From Caballeronia mineralivorans PML1(12) (lineage in GTDB: Bacteria; Pseudomonadota; Gammaproteobacteria; Burkholderiales; Burkholderiaceae): a stretch of 64,000 nucleotides of DNA. Within the stretch, counting starts at the first letter, position 1. Each line of letters begins with the position of its first letter. The translations under genes were made by a program, and so were the position numbers. The notes beneath the pieces were generated by a model that saw only the letters and a program-made list of their open reading frames with translations, did not search any database and had not been told where the DNA came from. The stretch is taken from the NCBI RefSeq assembly GCF_001028175.1, contig NZ_AEJF01000176.1:1-64000 (forward strand), in the 5' to 3' direction. This document shows positions 1-9,035 of this stretch, in pieces.

Positions 1-2234
1 AGCCGCTCGGCGACGCCTGGAGCCTGCGGCTTGCGCCGCAACTCGAAGAGCGGCCGTTGCGCCAAGGCGACCAGCCGGCCACGTTCGTGCTGGGCGACCA
101 CACCACGGGCACGGCCGACCAGGACATGGCCGCGAAGGGTTCGGCGGAACTGCGCCGCAATGTATCGGTGGTCAAGTCGGATGCGCTGCATTACGACCAG
201 GACACCGACATGGCCGATGCTTACGGTCATGTCAGGATCTTCAACAACGGTAATTCGTTCATCGGCCCGGAAGCGCACTTGAAAGTGGAGGCGAACGAGG
301 GTTACATGACGAACCCGAAGTACCGCTTCAACCTCTCGAACGGTTCGGGCAGCGCCGAGCGCGCGGACCTGATCGACAACGAACAGACCCGCGTGGACCA
401 CGGCACGTACACGGCCTGCTCGTGCGAGACGGACCCGGCCTGGTACATCAAGGGCACGTCGTTCGACTTCGATACCGCCGCGAACGAAGGCGTCGCGCAC
501 AACGGCGTGCTGTTTTTCCAGGGCTTCCCGGTGTTCGCGAGCCCCTGGCTGTCGTTCCCGCTGACCGGCGAACGGCGCAGCGGCATCTTGCCGCCCACGG
601 TGTCGCTGAATTCAACCACCGGTTTTGAAGCGTCGCTGCCGTATTACTTCAATATCGCGCCGAATCGCGATTTGCTGGTCACGCCGCGCCTGATGACGCG
701 GCGCGGCATTCAGTTGCAATCCACGTTCCGGTATTTGTCGCCTACTTATTCGGGCACGATCACCGGCGAATTCCTGCCGCAGGACATGCAGACGCATACG
801 AACCGTTATGCGATCTACTTCCAGCACCAGCAGAACTTCGGCGGCGGTTTCGGCGGGTACATCAACTACAACAAGGTCTCGGACAATCAGTATCCGGAAG
901 ACCTGGGCAACGCCACAAGCCAGATCCTGAACGGCACGCAGGTGTTGTATCAGCAGGAAGTGGGGCTTACGTACAACAACGGGCCGTGGTCGATTCTCGC
1001 GCACGAGCAGCGCTGGCAGGTATTGCCGCCTGCGGTGGCGCCGTATGCGCGCGAGCCGCAGTTGAACGTGCTGTACAACAAGTACAACGTCGGCGGTTTC
1101 GACTACGGCGCGGAGATGGACTACACGCGCTTCACGACCACCGTTGCGGACTCCACGGAAGGCCAGCGCGCTGTTTTTAATCCTTACCTGAGCTACAGCG
1201 TCACCGGCCCGGGTTATTTCGTCACGCCGAAGGTTCAGTATCACTTCGCGTCGTACGACCTGAATCATATTGGCAGTGCGGCCAACGGCACGCCTGCAGG
1301 CCAGCCGACGAGCCTGACGGAATCCATTCCTACTGTCAGCTTCGACACGGGCCTCGTGTTCGACCGTTCGGTGCGCATCTTCGGCCAGGATTACATCCAG
1401 ACGCTGGAACCGCGCCTGTATTACGTGTACACGCCGTATCGGAACCAGCAATTCGCACCTATCTTCGATACCGGCCAGTCCGACTTCAGCCTTGCTGAAA
1501 TCTACACGCCGAACACGTACGCGGGTAATGACCGTATTGCCGACGCCAACCGTCTGACGGCCGGCCTGACCACGCGTTTCATCAACCCGGCAACGGGCGA
1601 CGAGCGCGCGCGTTTTGTCATCGCGCAGCAGTATTATTTCCAGCCGCAGCGCGTGACCATCTCGAGCACGCAGTCGCTTGCCCAGGCGAAACACTCGGAC
1701 CTGATCCTGGGTGCGTCCTTCAAGCTGGGCGCTGGTTTTTCACAGGAAACGGCGTTCCAATATAATGCCGATAACAATCAGCTGGTGCGCTCGAGCGTCG
1801 GTTTCGGGTTCAGCCCGGAAGCGCGCAAGGTCATCAATATTGGCTACCGGTACACGCGGGCGAACGAAACCACGCTGTCCACCTCGCCGATCAACCAGAT
1901 TCTGATTTCGGCGCAATGGCCGCTGACGCGACACATTTATAGCGTCGGCCGGGTGAACTACGATCTGGCAGGCCATCGTCTCGTCGACGGGCTGCTGGGC
2001 TTCCAGTACGATGCCGACTGCTGGACGCTCGGCGTCGGTTTGCAGCGTTACGCAAACGGTGTCAATAGCACTGGCAGTAACACTGCCGGCACGCGTGTTC
2101 TCGCTCAGTTGACGTTCAAGGGCTTGTCGAACGTCGATAATGGCCTGACCGCAGCGTTCCGCGCCGGCGTCAACGGTTATACGCCGCCGCCACCGCCGCC
2201 CGCACCGCTCGCGCGTTACACCAATTACGAATGA
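1..2234 (+). CDS. lptD: LPS-assembly outer-membrane protein LptD (5' end outside window)
   Basis: LptD is the outer-membrane barrel that, with LptE, inserts lipopolysaccharide into the outer leaflet. The reading frame is open from base 3, so the signal peptide and first part of the N-terminal domain lie upstream of the window. What remains holds the end of the beta-jellyroll/OstA-like domain, followed by a long Tyr/Phe-rich beta-barrel domain ending in a Pro-rich tail (PPPPPPAP) and YTNYE. The motif TYTACSCETDPAW aligns with the region carrying the conserved plug-side Cys of E. coli LptD. The C-terminal DADCW has one Cys where E. coli has a Cys-Cys pair. It is followed by surA on the same strand, the usual lptD-surA-pdxA-rsmA order. 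Identification is firm. Confidence 0.96.
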   Translation, partial: PLGDAWSLRLAPQLEERPLRQGDQPATFVLGDHTTGTADQDMAAKGSAELRRNVSVVKSDALHYDQDTDMADAYGHVRIFNNGNSFIGPEAHLKVEANEGYMTNPKYRFNLSNGSGSAERADLIDNEQTRVDHGTYTACSCETDPAWYIKGTSFDFDTAANEGVAHNGVLFFQGFPVFASPWLSFPLTGERRSGILPPTVSLNSTTGFEASLPYYFNIAPNRDLLVTPRLMTRRGIQLQSTFRYLSPTYSGTITGEFLPQDMQTHTNRYAIYFQHQQNFGGGFGGYINYNKVSDNQYPEDLGNATSQILNGTQVLYQQEVGLTYNNGPWSILAHEQRWQVLPPAVAPYAREPQLNVLYNKYNVGGFDYGAEMDYTRFTTTVADSTEGQRAVFNPYLSYSVTGPGYFVTPKVQYHFASYDLNHIGSAANGTPAGQPTSLTESIPTVSFDTGLVFDRSVRIFGQDYIQTLEPRLYYVYTPYRNQQFAPIFDTGQSDFSLAEIYTPNTYAGNDRIADANRLTAGLTTRFINPATGDERARFVIAQQYYFQPQRVTISSTQSLAQAKHSDLILGASFKLGAGFSQETAFQYNADNNQLVRSSVGFGFSPEARKVINIGYRYTRANETTLSTSPINQILISAQWPLTRHIYSVGRVNYDLAGHRLVDGLLGFQYDADCWTLGVGLQRYANGVNSTGSNTAGTRVLAQLTFKGLSNVDNGLTAAFRAGVNGYTPPPPPPAPLARYTNYE

Positions 2235-2306
2235 GCGTGCGAGGTGCGTGCACGCAGCAGAGCAAGGCAATAGGGCCGGTCACCGGCCGCAATCGATGGA
2301 GTATCT

Positions 2307-3686
2307 GTGTCAAACATGAACAAGTTGAAGTGCGCAACGTTCGCGGCAGGTGTTTTCGCCGCAGCTTTACTGGCCGGCCCGGTGGCGCACGCTCAGGCGC
2401 TGTCGTCCACAGGCACGGCGGGCGGCGCGCAGATTGCGGACTCGGTCGTCGCGGTGGTGAACAACGACGTCATCACGGCACGTGAACTCGCTGACCGCAC
2501 GGGTCTTATCGTGCGCCGCCTGCAACAGCAGAACGCGCCGGTGCCCGCAGCGGATCAGTTGCAGCGCCAGGTGCTCGACCAGATGGTGATCGAGCGCATC
2601 CAGTTGCAGAAGGCGAAGGAAGACAACATCACCATTGACGACGCTACCGTGCAACGCACGCTCGAGCGCCTCGCGCAGCAAAACCAGATGACGCTCGACG
2701 TGTACCGCGCGCGGATCGAGGCGCAGGGCGTTCCATGGGCGACCTTTCAACGCGACGCCCGCACCGAGCTGACGCTGTCGAAACTGCGTGAGAAAGAGGT
2801 GGACAGCAAGATCACGGTGTCGGACGCGGAAGTGGCGAACTACGTGGCAAGCCAGCGCGGACCGAACGCCAGCCAGTCCAACGACCTGCATCTGCAGCAC
2901 ATCATGTTCAAGGTGCCGGACAACGCGTCGCAGGCGGACATTGCCGCGATTCAGGCGAAGGCCGACGCCGTGCTGAAAGACGCGCAGAGCGGGTCGGATT
3001 TCACCAAGCTCGCGAAGAGCAATTCGCAGGACACCGACGCACCCAAGGGCGGCGATCTCGGTTTCCGTACGCAGGCTTCGCTGCCGGCTTCTATCGTGAG
3101 CGCGGTGTCGTCCTTGCGTCCGAACTCGGTGAACCCGCAACTGATTCGCACCGACGGCGGGTTTGAAATCATCAAGCTGGTGGAACGCCGCACAGGACAA
3201 GGCCAGGCGGCCGACGCGCCCAAGCTCGTGCAAACCCACGTCCGGCACATCCTGATACGCGTTGCCGACGGCATGTCCGAGCCGGTCGCGCGTCAGAAAC
3301 TGCTGGAAATCAAGACTGACGTTGCGAAGGGCGGCGACTTTGCCAACTTCGCGCGGACCTATTCGCAGGACGGTTCCGCGTCGCAGGGCGGCGATCTCGG
3401 CTGGATCAGCCCGGGCGAAACTGTGCCGGAATTCGAGCGCGCGATGAACAACCTGAAAGACGGCGAAGTCAGCGATCCGGTGCGCAGCGAGTACGGTTAT
3501 CACTTGATCCAGGTGCTGGGACGCCGCGAAGCGGAAGGCTCGGTGCAGCAGCAGCTGGACACGGCACGTCAGGCGATAGGCCAGCGCAAGGCGGAACAAG
3601 CGTATTCCGATTGGCTGCGTGAGCTCCGCGACACCGCCTACGTGCAGTACAAGGGCGTTGCGGCTCAGCAGGCTTTGAACCAGTAA
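2307..3686 (+). CDS. surA: Periplasmic peptidyl-prolyl isomerase and chaperone SurA
   Basis: SurA escorts unfolded outer-membrane proteins such as LptD across the periplasm. The 459-residue product has a signal peptide with likely cleavage after AHA (residue 29), an N-terminal chaperone region (about 40-190), and two parvulin-type domains (about 194-294 and 309-407). Both contain the GGDLG core and a GGFEII or YGYHLI ending. The chosen GTG at 2307 has GGAG five bases upstream; an in-frame ATG at 2316 is the alternative. It lies 72 bases after lptD and 11 before pdxA, so these genes are probably co-transcribed. Confidence 0.96.
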   Translation: MSNMNKLKCATFAAGVFAAALLAGPVAHAQALSSTGTAGGAQIADSVVAVVNNDVITARELADRTGLIVRRLQQQNAPVPAADQLQRQVLDQMVIERIQLQKAKEDNITIDDATVQRTLERLAQQNQMTLDVYRARIEAQGVPWATFQRDARTELTLSKLREKEVDSKITVSDAEVANYVASQRGPNASQSNDLHLQHIMFKVPDNASQADIAAIQAKADAVLKDAQSGSDFTKLAKSNSQDTDAPKGGDLGFRTQASLPASIVSAVSSLRPNSVNPQLIRTDGGFEIIKLVERRTGQGQAADAPKLVQTHVRHILIRVADGMSEPVARQKLLEIKTDVAKGGDFANFARTYSQDGSASQGGDLGWISPGETVPEFERAMNNLKDGEVSDPVRSEYGYHLIQVLGRREAEGSVQQQLDTARQAIGQRKAEQAYSDWLRELRDTAYVQYKGVAAQQALNQ

Positions 3687-3697
3687 GGCTTGGCGAG

Positions 3698-4681
3698 ATG
3701 AACGCAGCAGGCCGCCCACTATCAATAGCCATTACCACCGGGGAACCGGCGGGCGTGGGGCCTGAATTGACGGTGGCGGCGCTGGCTAAGGCTGCAGCGC
3801 GGTGGCCGTCGGTGCGGTTTTCAGTGCTTGGCGACCGTGAGTTGATGGCCGAACGGGCAGGGTCGTCGCCGTGGCTTTCTGCGGGCGCTGCGATCGAGAT
3901 CGAGCATCACGCGCTGAGCGTTCCGGTCACCGCGGGCAAGCTGAATGCCGCTAACGGGCGTTATGTTCTCGGTCTGCTCGATACGGCTATAGACGGGGCG
4001 TTGAGCGGACGTTTCGACGCCATCGTCACGGCGCCGCTGCAGAAAAGCACCATCAACGACGCCGGTGTTCCCTTCACCGGCCATACCGAATATCTCGCAG
4101 AACGCACGCATACGCCGCGCGTCGTCATGATGCTCGCGGGCATGGGTGACCGGCCGCTGCGCGTCGCGCTTGCTACCACGCACCTGCCGCTGAAAGACGT
4201 GTCGGCGGCGTTGACCGTGGACGGCATTGTCGAGACGCTGAGCATTATCGATCGCGATCTGAAAGCGCTGTTTGGCCTGCCCAAGCCACGCATCCTGGTC
4301 ACCGGACTCAACCCGCACGCGGGCGAAAATGGTTACCTGGGCCGCGAGGAAATCGATGTCATCACGCCCGCGCTTCTACAAGCGCGCGCGCTGGGCATCG
4401 ACGCTCCCGGTCCGTATCCGGCGGATACCTTGTTCCAGCCGCGTTATCTCAAAGACGCCGATTGCGTGTTGGCAATGTTCCACGACCAGGGTTTGCCGGT
4501 CCTTAAATTTGCCACGTTCGGCGAAGGCATCAACATCACGCTTGGGCTTCCGATCATCCGCACGTCGGTCGATCACGGCACCGCGCTCGATCTGGTCGGC
4601 ACGGGGCGCGCCGATCCGGGCAGCCTGATTGTTGCTATCGACACAGCCGTCGCCATGGCGCGCCATCGTCGCGCGGCCTGA
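3698..4681 (+). CDS. pdxA: 4-hydroxythreonine-4-phosphate dehydrogenase
   Basis: PdxA oxidises 4-phosphohydroxy-L-threonine with NAD in the DXP-dependent pyridoxal 5'-phosphate pathway. The 327-residue protein starts with the family signature ITTGEPAGVGPE. It shows the substrate-binding His-Thr (H129-T130, in FTGHTEYL) and the three spaced metal-binding histidines expected from the family: H162 (TTHLPL), H207 (NPHAGE) and H262 (FHDQG). The start follows a GGCGAG ribosome-binding site. The linkage surA-pdxA-rsmA is classic in proteobacteria. Confidence 0.96.
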   Translation: MNAAGRPLSIAITTGEPAGVGPELTVAALAKAAARWPSVRFSVLGDRELMAERAGSSPWLSAGAAIEIEHHALSVPVTAGKLNAANGRYVLGLLDTAIDGALSGRFDAIVTAPLQKSTINDAGVPFTGHTEYLAERTHTPRVVMMLAGMGDRPLRVALATTHLPLKDVSAALTVDGIVETLSIIDRDLKALFGLPKPRILVTGLNPHAGENGYLGREEIDVITPALLQARALGIDAPGPYPADTLFQPRYLKDADCVLAMFHDQGLPVLKFATFGEGINITLGLPIIRTSVDHGTALDLVGTGRADPGSLIVAIDTAVAMARHRRAA

Positions 4682-4729
4682 TTCCTTTTGCCTCATTCCT
4701 TTTCATTGCGGTTTTAATCGGTTCCTCCG

Positions 4730-5542
4730 ATGTCCATCAAGCACCAGGGCCACTTCGCGCGCAAGCGCTTCGGGCAGAACTTCCTCGTCGATCAAGGCGT
4801 GATCGATTCGATCGTCGACACCATCGCCCCCAAACGCGGCGAACGCATGGTCGAAATCGGGCCGGGTCTCGCCGCGCTCACCGCGCCGCTGATTGAACGG
4901 CTCTCCACGCCCGAGTCGCCGCTGCATGCAGTCGAGCTGGACCGCGATCTGATCGGACGGCTTGAAAAGCGCTTCGGCAATCTGCTGGCGCTGCATGCCG
5001 GCGATGCGCTCGCGTTCGACTTTGGTTCGCTCGCGCTGGAAGGTGAAAAACCGTCGCTGCGGATTGTCGGGAATCTCCCGTACAACATTTCCAGTCCGCT
5101 GCTGTTTCACCTGACCGCGTTCGCGCCAAAAGTTATCGATCAGCATTTCATGTTGCAGGACGAAGTGGTGGACCGGATGATCGCCGAGCCGGGCAATAAG
5201 GATTTTGGTCGGCTGACGGTGATGCTGCAGTATCGATATTCAATCGATAAGCTGATCGACGTCCCGCCCGAATCGTTTAATCCGCCGCCGAAGGTGAATT
5301 CAGCCATCGTGCGGATGATTCCGTACGCGCCGCACGAATTGCCGGACGTGGATGACAAGGTGCTCGGCGAGGTCGTGCTGGCGGCGTTCTCGCAACGGCG
5401 CAAGATGATGCGCAATACGCTGGGCGTGTATCGCGATCGCGTGGATTTCGATGCGTTGGGATTCGATCTTTCGCGGCGCGCCGAGGAAGTGCCGGTTGCG
5501 GAGTTTGTGAAACTGGCGCAGGTGGTGGCAGCGGCGCGGTAG
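4730..5542 (+). CDS. rsmA: 16S rRNA dimethyladenosine transferase (A1518/A1519)
   Basis: RsmA (KsgA) dimethylates two adjacent adenines near the 3' end of 16S rRNA during 30S maturation. The 270-residue product begins with the KRFGQNFL motif. It carries the SAM-binding motif VEIGPGL (42-48), the acidic residue ending HAVELDRD, and the catalytic motif NLPYNIS (115-121). A basic C-terminal domain follows (QRRKMMRNTL). It is the last gene of the lptD-surA-pdxA-rsmA block. The following 400 bases lack a convincing gene. Confidence 0.96.
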   Translation: MSIKHQGHFARKRFGQNFLVDQGVIDSIVDTIAPKRGERMVEIGPGLAALTAPLIERLSTPESPLHAVELDRDLIGRLEKRFGNLLALHAGDALAFDFGSLALEGEKPSLRIVGNLPYNISSPLLFHLTAFAPKVIDQHFMLQDEVVDRMIAEPGNKDFGRLTVMLQYRYSIDKLIDVPPESFNPPPKVNSAIVRMIPYAPHELPDVDDKVLGEVVLAAFSQRRKMMRNTLGVYRDRVDFDALGFDLSRRAEEVPVAEFVKLAQVVAAAR

Positions 5543-5954
5543 TCGTCGCTTGGCGGCTTTTTAGTGGCGCTGGCGGGCTTTGGTGGGGTTTGTCTGTGTC
5601 GCGGGCTGTGCCGGCGGTTTTGGGCCACTCTATCAAGGCGCTGTGGCTCTTCTGTTTGGTCCCCTATCTATCTCAATATATCTGGCTCGCCGAAGACATC
5701 GGCGGCGTTTGCGTCGTGACGCATCTTTAGTCCTGATCCCATGCAGCTTGCGCATCCTCACGATGCAAGGAATGCACTGGAGTTAACCCCCTCCTTAGTC
5801 TCAAATTGGCGGTTCAAACGCGCAGCAGACCCTTATAAGGAGCGGCCGCTTTAGCGGCATGACGCGGGAACATCGGAGACGTACAACGGCTTCTTTGATT
5901 CGTGGTGGTACAGGCAAAGCCTGATCGTCGCATTACGACATCACGAGGAGACGT
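5543..5954. other. Intergenic stretch without a supported gene
   Basis: About 410 bases lie between rsmA and the porin remnant. Short open frames exist on both strands, but none has a good start, a recognisable product or family-like composition. The final bases carry a good Shine-Dalgarno sequence (ACGAGGAGACGT) before the ATG at 5955, so the 5' signals of the former porin gene appear to be retained. No clear hairpin terminator was seen after rsmA. Confidence 0.4.
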
Positions 5955-6235
5955 ATGAAGAGATCGGGACCACTTAAAAAACGAGCGGATTGGGTAAATG
6001 GTGCAAGCTCGGTTACGCATTGCTACCAGCAGCGTTCGCCAGCGAGACGAGCCACGCACAATCCAGCGTCACGCTCTACGGTATTGCCGACATCAGCATT
6101 CGCTACCTGTCCAACGCCGACACCGCAGGTGACGGCCGCTTCCTGATGGGGCCGGGCGGCATGAGCGCGAGCCGCTGGGGCATGAAGGGCGTTGAAGACC
6201 TGGGCGGTGGCTGGGCGGCGACCTTCAAGCTTGGT
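5955..6235 (+). pseudogene. 5' remnant of a Gram-negative trimeric porin gene
   Basis: An ATG at 5955 with a strong ribosome-binding site starts a porin-like leader. The leader is out of frame with the rest: the mature porin start (AQSSVTLYGIADISIR) is read in the frame starting near 5990. That frame has a TAA at 5975, so a single-base shift, probably in the A6 run at 5976-5981, breaks it. Porin similarity continues through SASRWGMKGVEDLGGGW and ends at ATFKL, where family members continue with a residue series such as ESGFN. There it meets the 3' end of the downstream exporter gene. About 80 residues of an expected 350 or more remain. A functional product is very unlikely. Confidence 0.8.
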
Positions 6236-7171
6236 TCAAGCGCGCCGCCGTCCGGCCGGTGCATTGACCAGCGCGATGCCGGTCACCACCAGTGCCGATG
6301 CAACCATGAAGCGCGTCGTCAGCGATTCGCCCAGCAGCACCACGCCAAACCCGACACCGAAGATCGGCGTGAGGAACGAGAACACCGAGAGCCGCGACGC
6401 CATGTAGCGCGTGAGCAGCCAGAACCACGTGAGATAGCTCAGGAACGCTACCACGATCGCCTGATACGCGAGGCTCGCGACGGCAGTCACCGTGATCGTG
6501 TTCACATGCGTCTGGCCCATCGCAAAGGCTAGCGCGAGCAAAATGATTGCCGATACCCCAAGCTGATAGAGGAGCGTCTTGCTCGCAGTTGCACGAGCGA
6601 GCGGCGATGCGCGGATAACGACCGTTGTGGCTGCCCAGAATACGCCGCCGAGCACGCCGAGGGCATCGCCTGCTGTGCCTTGCCATGTCGATGTGCTGCC
6701 CGGAGCCGGGTGCAGGAAGCCATCGGCGAAAGCGATTGCGATACCGCCGAATGCCAGCGCTATGCCGACCCATTGCACCCGCTTCAGCTTTTCTCCCGCG
6801 ACGAACCAGTGCAGGCCGAGCGCCATGAAACACGGCGCGGTGTAGAGAAAGACGACCATGCGCGTGGCGCTGGTCAACGTCAGTCCCAGGAAAATGCAGA
6901 CGAATTCGCCGCCGAACAGTACGCCGGCGAGCAGGCCGGACGCGAGGGTATCGTCGCTGCGAAATAGCGCGACGCCGCGCGAACGTGTCCATAGCCAGAC
7001 GAGGACTGTCGCGATGGTTGAGCGGATGCCGGCTTGAAGCAGTGGCGGGAAGGAGGCGTTCGCGCCCTTTATGGCGACCTGCTGGAAACCCCACACGGCG
7101 CATAACGCGATCATCAGCAGGATGGCGGTAGCGTCGGGGGCGCGGCGCAAGGGCAGGGCGGTGGTGCTCAT
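6236..7171 (-). CDS. DMT superfamily (EamA) transporter
   Basis: This is a 311-residue integral membrane protein with about ten hydrophobic segments arranged as two EamA repeats. The first repeat contains ALCAVWGFQQVAIKGA and the second GVFWAATTVVIRAS. Family members export amino acids, metabolites or drugs; the substrate cannot be read from sequence. It has a short Arg-rich C-terminus (AGRRRA). The stop codon touches the end of the porin remnant, so this gene probably arrived with, or was left by, the rearrangement that removed the porin's 3' part. No operon partner is evident. Confidence 0.85.
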   Translation of the reverse strand: MSTTALPLRRAPDATAILLMIALCAVWGFQQVAIKGANASFPPLLQAGIRSTIATVLVWLWTRSRGVALFRSDDTLASGLLAGVLFGGEFVCIFLGLTLTSATRMVVFLYTAPCFMALGLHWFVAGEKLKRVQWVGIALAFGGIAIAFADGFLHPAPGSTSTWQGTAGDALGVLGGVFWAATTVVIRASPLARATASKTLLYQLGVSAIILLALAFAMGQTHVNTITVTAVASLAYQAIVVAFLSYLTWFWLLTRYMASRLSVFSFLTPIFGVGFGVVLLGESLTTRFMVASALVVTGIALVNAPAGRRRA

Positions 7172-7370
7172 GGATTATTGTGGTATTACCGATAGCGTGA
7201 GCGAGTCTCTGCCGCATTTTGCCATCGATGGCGTGAGGCTGTCGTTTTCACCATTCATCATGGCCGGATCATGCCAATGATGGTTGCCAATTTTTATGAA
7301 TTGAGGATATCTGACTACTTGAGTTGGTATTGGTACGGACGTGATGCGCCAACGCCAGCACAAAAAGAAT

Positions 7371-7390
7371 GAGGCTCCCGAAGGAGCCTC
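7371..7390 (-). terminator. Rho-independent terminator after gloA
   Basis: A perfect 8-bp stem (GAGGCTCC / GGAGCCTC) with a four-base loop is followed on the minus strand by ATTCTTTTTG. It lies about 20 bases past the gloA stop codon. Confidence 0.8.
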
Positions 7391-7409
7391 AAACAGCGCG
7401 AGGCGTGCC

Positions 7410-7796
7410 TCAAGAATGTTTCTCGATCAACTCGACCTTATACCCATCCGGGTCTTCAACAAACGCGATCACCGTCGTTCCGCCTTTCACCGGACCGGCT
7501 TCGCGCGAGACCTTGCCACCCGCCTCGCGGATACGATCGCAAGCTGCCGCGGCGTCGTCCACTTCCAGCGCGATGTGCCCATAAGCCGAGCCCAGGTCGT
7601 ACTTGTCGACGCCCCAGTTGTACGTCAATTCGAGTACGCTGTTTTCGCTTTCGTCGCCGTAACCGACAAACGCGAGCGTGTATTTGTACTCGGTGTTTTC
7701 GCTCTGACGCAGCACTTTCATGCCGAGAATGCGCGTGTAGAAATCGATGGATCGCTGCAAGTCGCCGACTCGCAGCATGGTGTGAAGAAGTCGCAT
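7410..7796 (-). CDS. gloA: Lactoylglutathione lyase (glyoxalase I)
   Basis: GloA converts the hemithioacetal of methylglyoxal and glutathione to S-lactoylglutathione. The 128-residue length is typical. Metal ligands are visible in the right order: H5 (LLHTML), the Glu in SVLELTYN, the His in YGHIALEV and the C-terminal Glu in VELIEKHS. It is the last gene of a minus-strand run that starts at glyQ and ends in its own terminator. Confidence 0.95.
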   Translation of the reverse strand: MRLLHTMLRVGDLQRSIDFYTRILGMKVLRQSENTEYKYTLAFVGYGDESENSVLELTYNWGVDKYDLGSAYGHIALEVDDAAAACDRIREAGGKVSREAGPVKGGTTVIAFVEDPDGYKVELIEKHS

Positions 7797-7943
7797 GATG
7801 GGGTTCCTGTGGGGATGTCGATTGACCGGGCGGTCCGCTCTACCGCGTCTCAGTGAGAAACGTGCACGATGAAAACAGCCGCATTGAAAATTGTACCGCC
7901 CGCAGCGAACGCCCGCAGAGCGCCGCTCTTCGCTTAAGAAACC

Positions 7944-8939
7944 TTAAAGCAGGGGCAGCAATTCGGGCGGATGGTGCTTGAGCGTATGCCGTGCTTCGCG
8001 GAAGTCCGGAAAAATCGATTCTACGGTTTTCCAGAAACGCGGGCTGTGATTCATCTCACAAAGATGCGCAAGTTCGTGAGCAACCACGTAGTCAATGATC
8101 GGCACAGGGAAATGAATCAGCCGCCAGTTGAGGCGGATCTTGCCGTCGCTGGAACAACTGCCCCAGCGCGTGGCCGCCGACGACAACGCATACGTGCGGA
8201 ACTCCACCCCCAGTTTGGCCGCGTACACCGGCAGCCGCTCGCCGAAAACCTGCAACGCCTGCGCGTGCAGCCAGCCTTGCACACGCTCGCGAATCTGCTG
8301 AACCTCGGCAAGCGCGGGAAGACCGAGCCAGAGCATGCCGGCGTCGGTATCGAAGTGAGGCCGCGTCGCGTTCTTGCCGGTCGCACCCGGTGCGGCGCCA
8401 AGCATGACGCTGATGCTCTGCCCGAGATACGGAAGTTGCGCGCCATCCTTCCATTCAATCCGCGGGACCACGCGTTGTTCAACGCGCGTTTGCCACTCGT
8501 CTAGCTTCTTGAAGATCCACTTCTCTTTCTCGGCAATCGCACTTTCGATTGCCCCGATCGTCACCCAACGCGGCGCGGTAATCGCGAGACCGGTGCCATC
8601 GATGGTGAAGCCGATCGTCCGGCGCGACGAACGTTTCAAGCGGTAATCGAGCATCTGCGAACCGAGCATGAGCTGCCGGTTGCGCGTGCCATCGGGTGCA
8701 CCGGGCACACGTAATGGCGGCGCGGGCGTGCTGGACGTCTCGGTTGTGTCGGCCGGCCCAATGTCGCCACGCAAGCTTGCGGGCATGGCGGCGGCAGCGG
8801 GTGTGGCAAGAACGGTAGGAACGGCAGGCAATGGCACCGCACTCGGCGGCCTTGGCTCACTGGGCAGGTTGAGCGGCAGGTCGAGTTGCGGGTTGTCGGG
8901 CGCGGCAGCGGGACGCTGTCGCGAGGGAGTCTTCTGCAT
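7944..8939 (-). CDS. YgjP-like zinc metallopeptidase (DUF45/WLM type)
   Basis: The C-terminal half matches the YgjP-like metal-dependent hydrolase family. It has the zinc site VVAHELAHLCEMNHSPRFW (HExxH followed by a third His) and the upstream ATRWGSC segment. The first 100 residues are Pro/Ala-rich and poorly conserved. Start choice: the ATG at 8939 gives 331 residues (MQKTPSRQRP). An in-frame GTG at 9029, just after the plsC stop, would add 30 mostly hydrophobic residues and cannot be excluded. It sits between plsC and gloA. Its substrate is unknown. Confidence 0.88.
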   Translation of the reverse strand: MQKTPSRQRPAAAPDNPQLDLPLNLPSEPRPPSAVPLPAVPTVLATPAAAAMPASLRGDIGPADTTETSSTPAPPLRVPGAPDGTRNRQLMLGSQMLDYRLKRSSRRTIGFTIDGTGLAITAPRWVTIGAIESAIAEKEKWIFKKLDEWQTRVEQRVVPRIEWKDGAQLPYLGQSISVMLGAAPGATGKNATRPHFDTDAGMLWLGLPALAEVQQIRERVQGWLHAQALQVFGERLPVYAAKLGVEFRTYALSSAATRWGSCSSDGKIRLNWRLIHFPVPIIDYVVAHELAHLCEMNHSPRFWKTVESIFPDFREARHTLKHHPPELLPLL

Positions 8940-9035
8940 CGGCTCAGCTTGGCGCACGCGGCGCAGGAATGACGGGAACAACGAAAGTAATGAAACTAAC
9001 GATAAAAACAATCGAAGCGGTAACGACACCCGGGT

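Noticed and set aside
612..1694. Long open frame opposite lptD
   Set aside because: It lies wholly inside a recognised gene, has Arg/Val-rich composition typical of GC-skewed antisense frames, and no ribosome-binding site or family.
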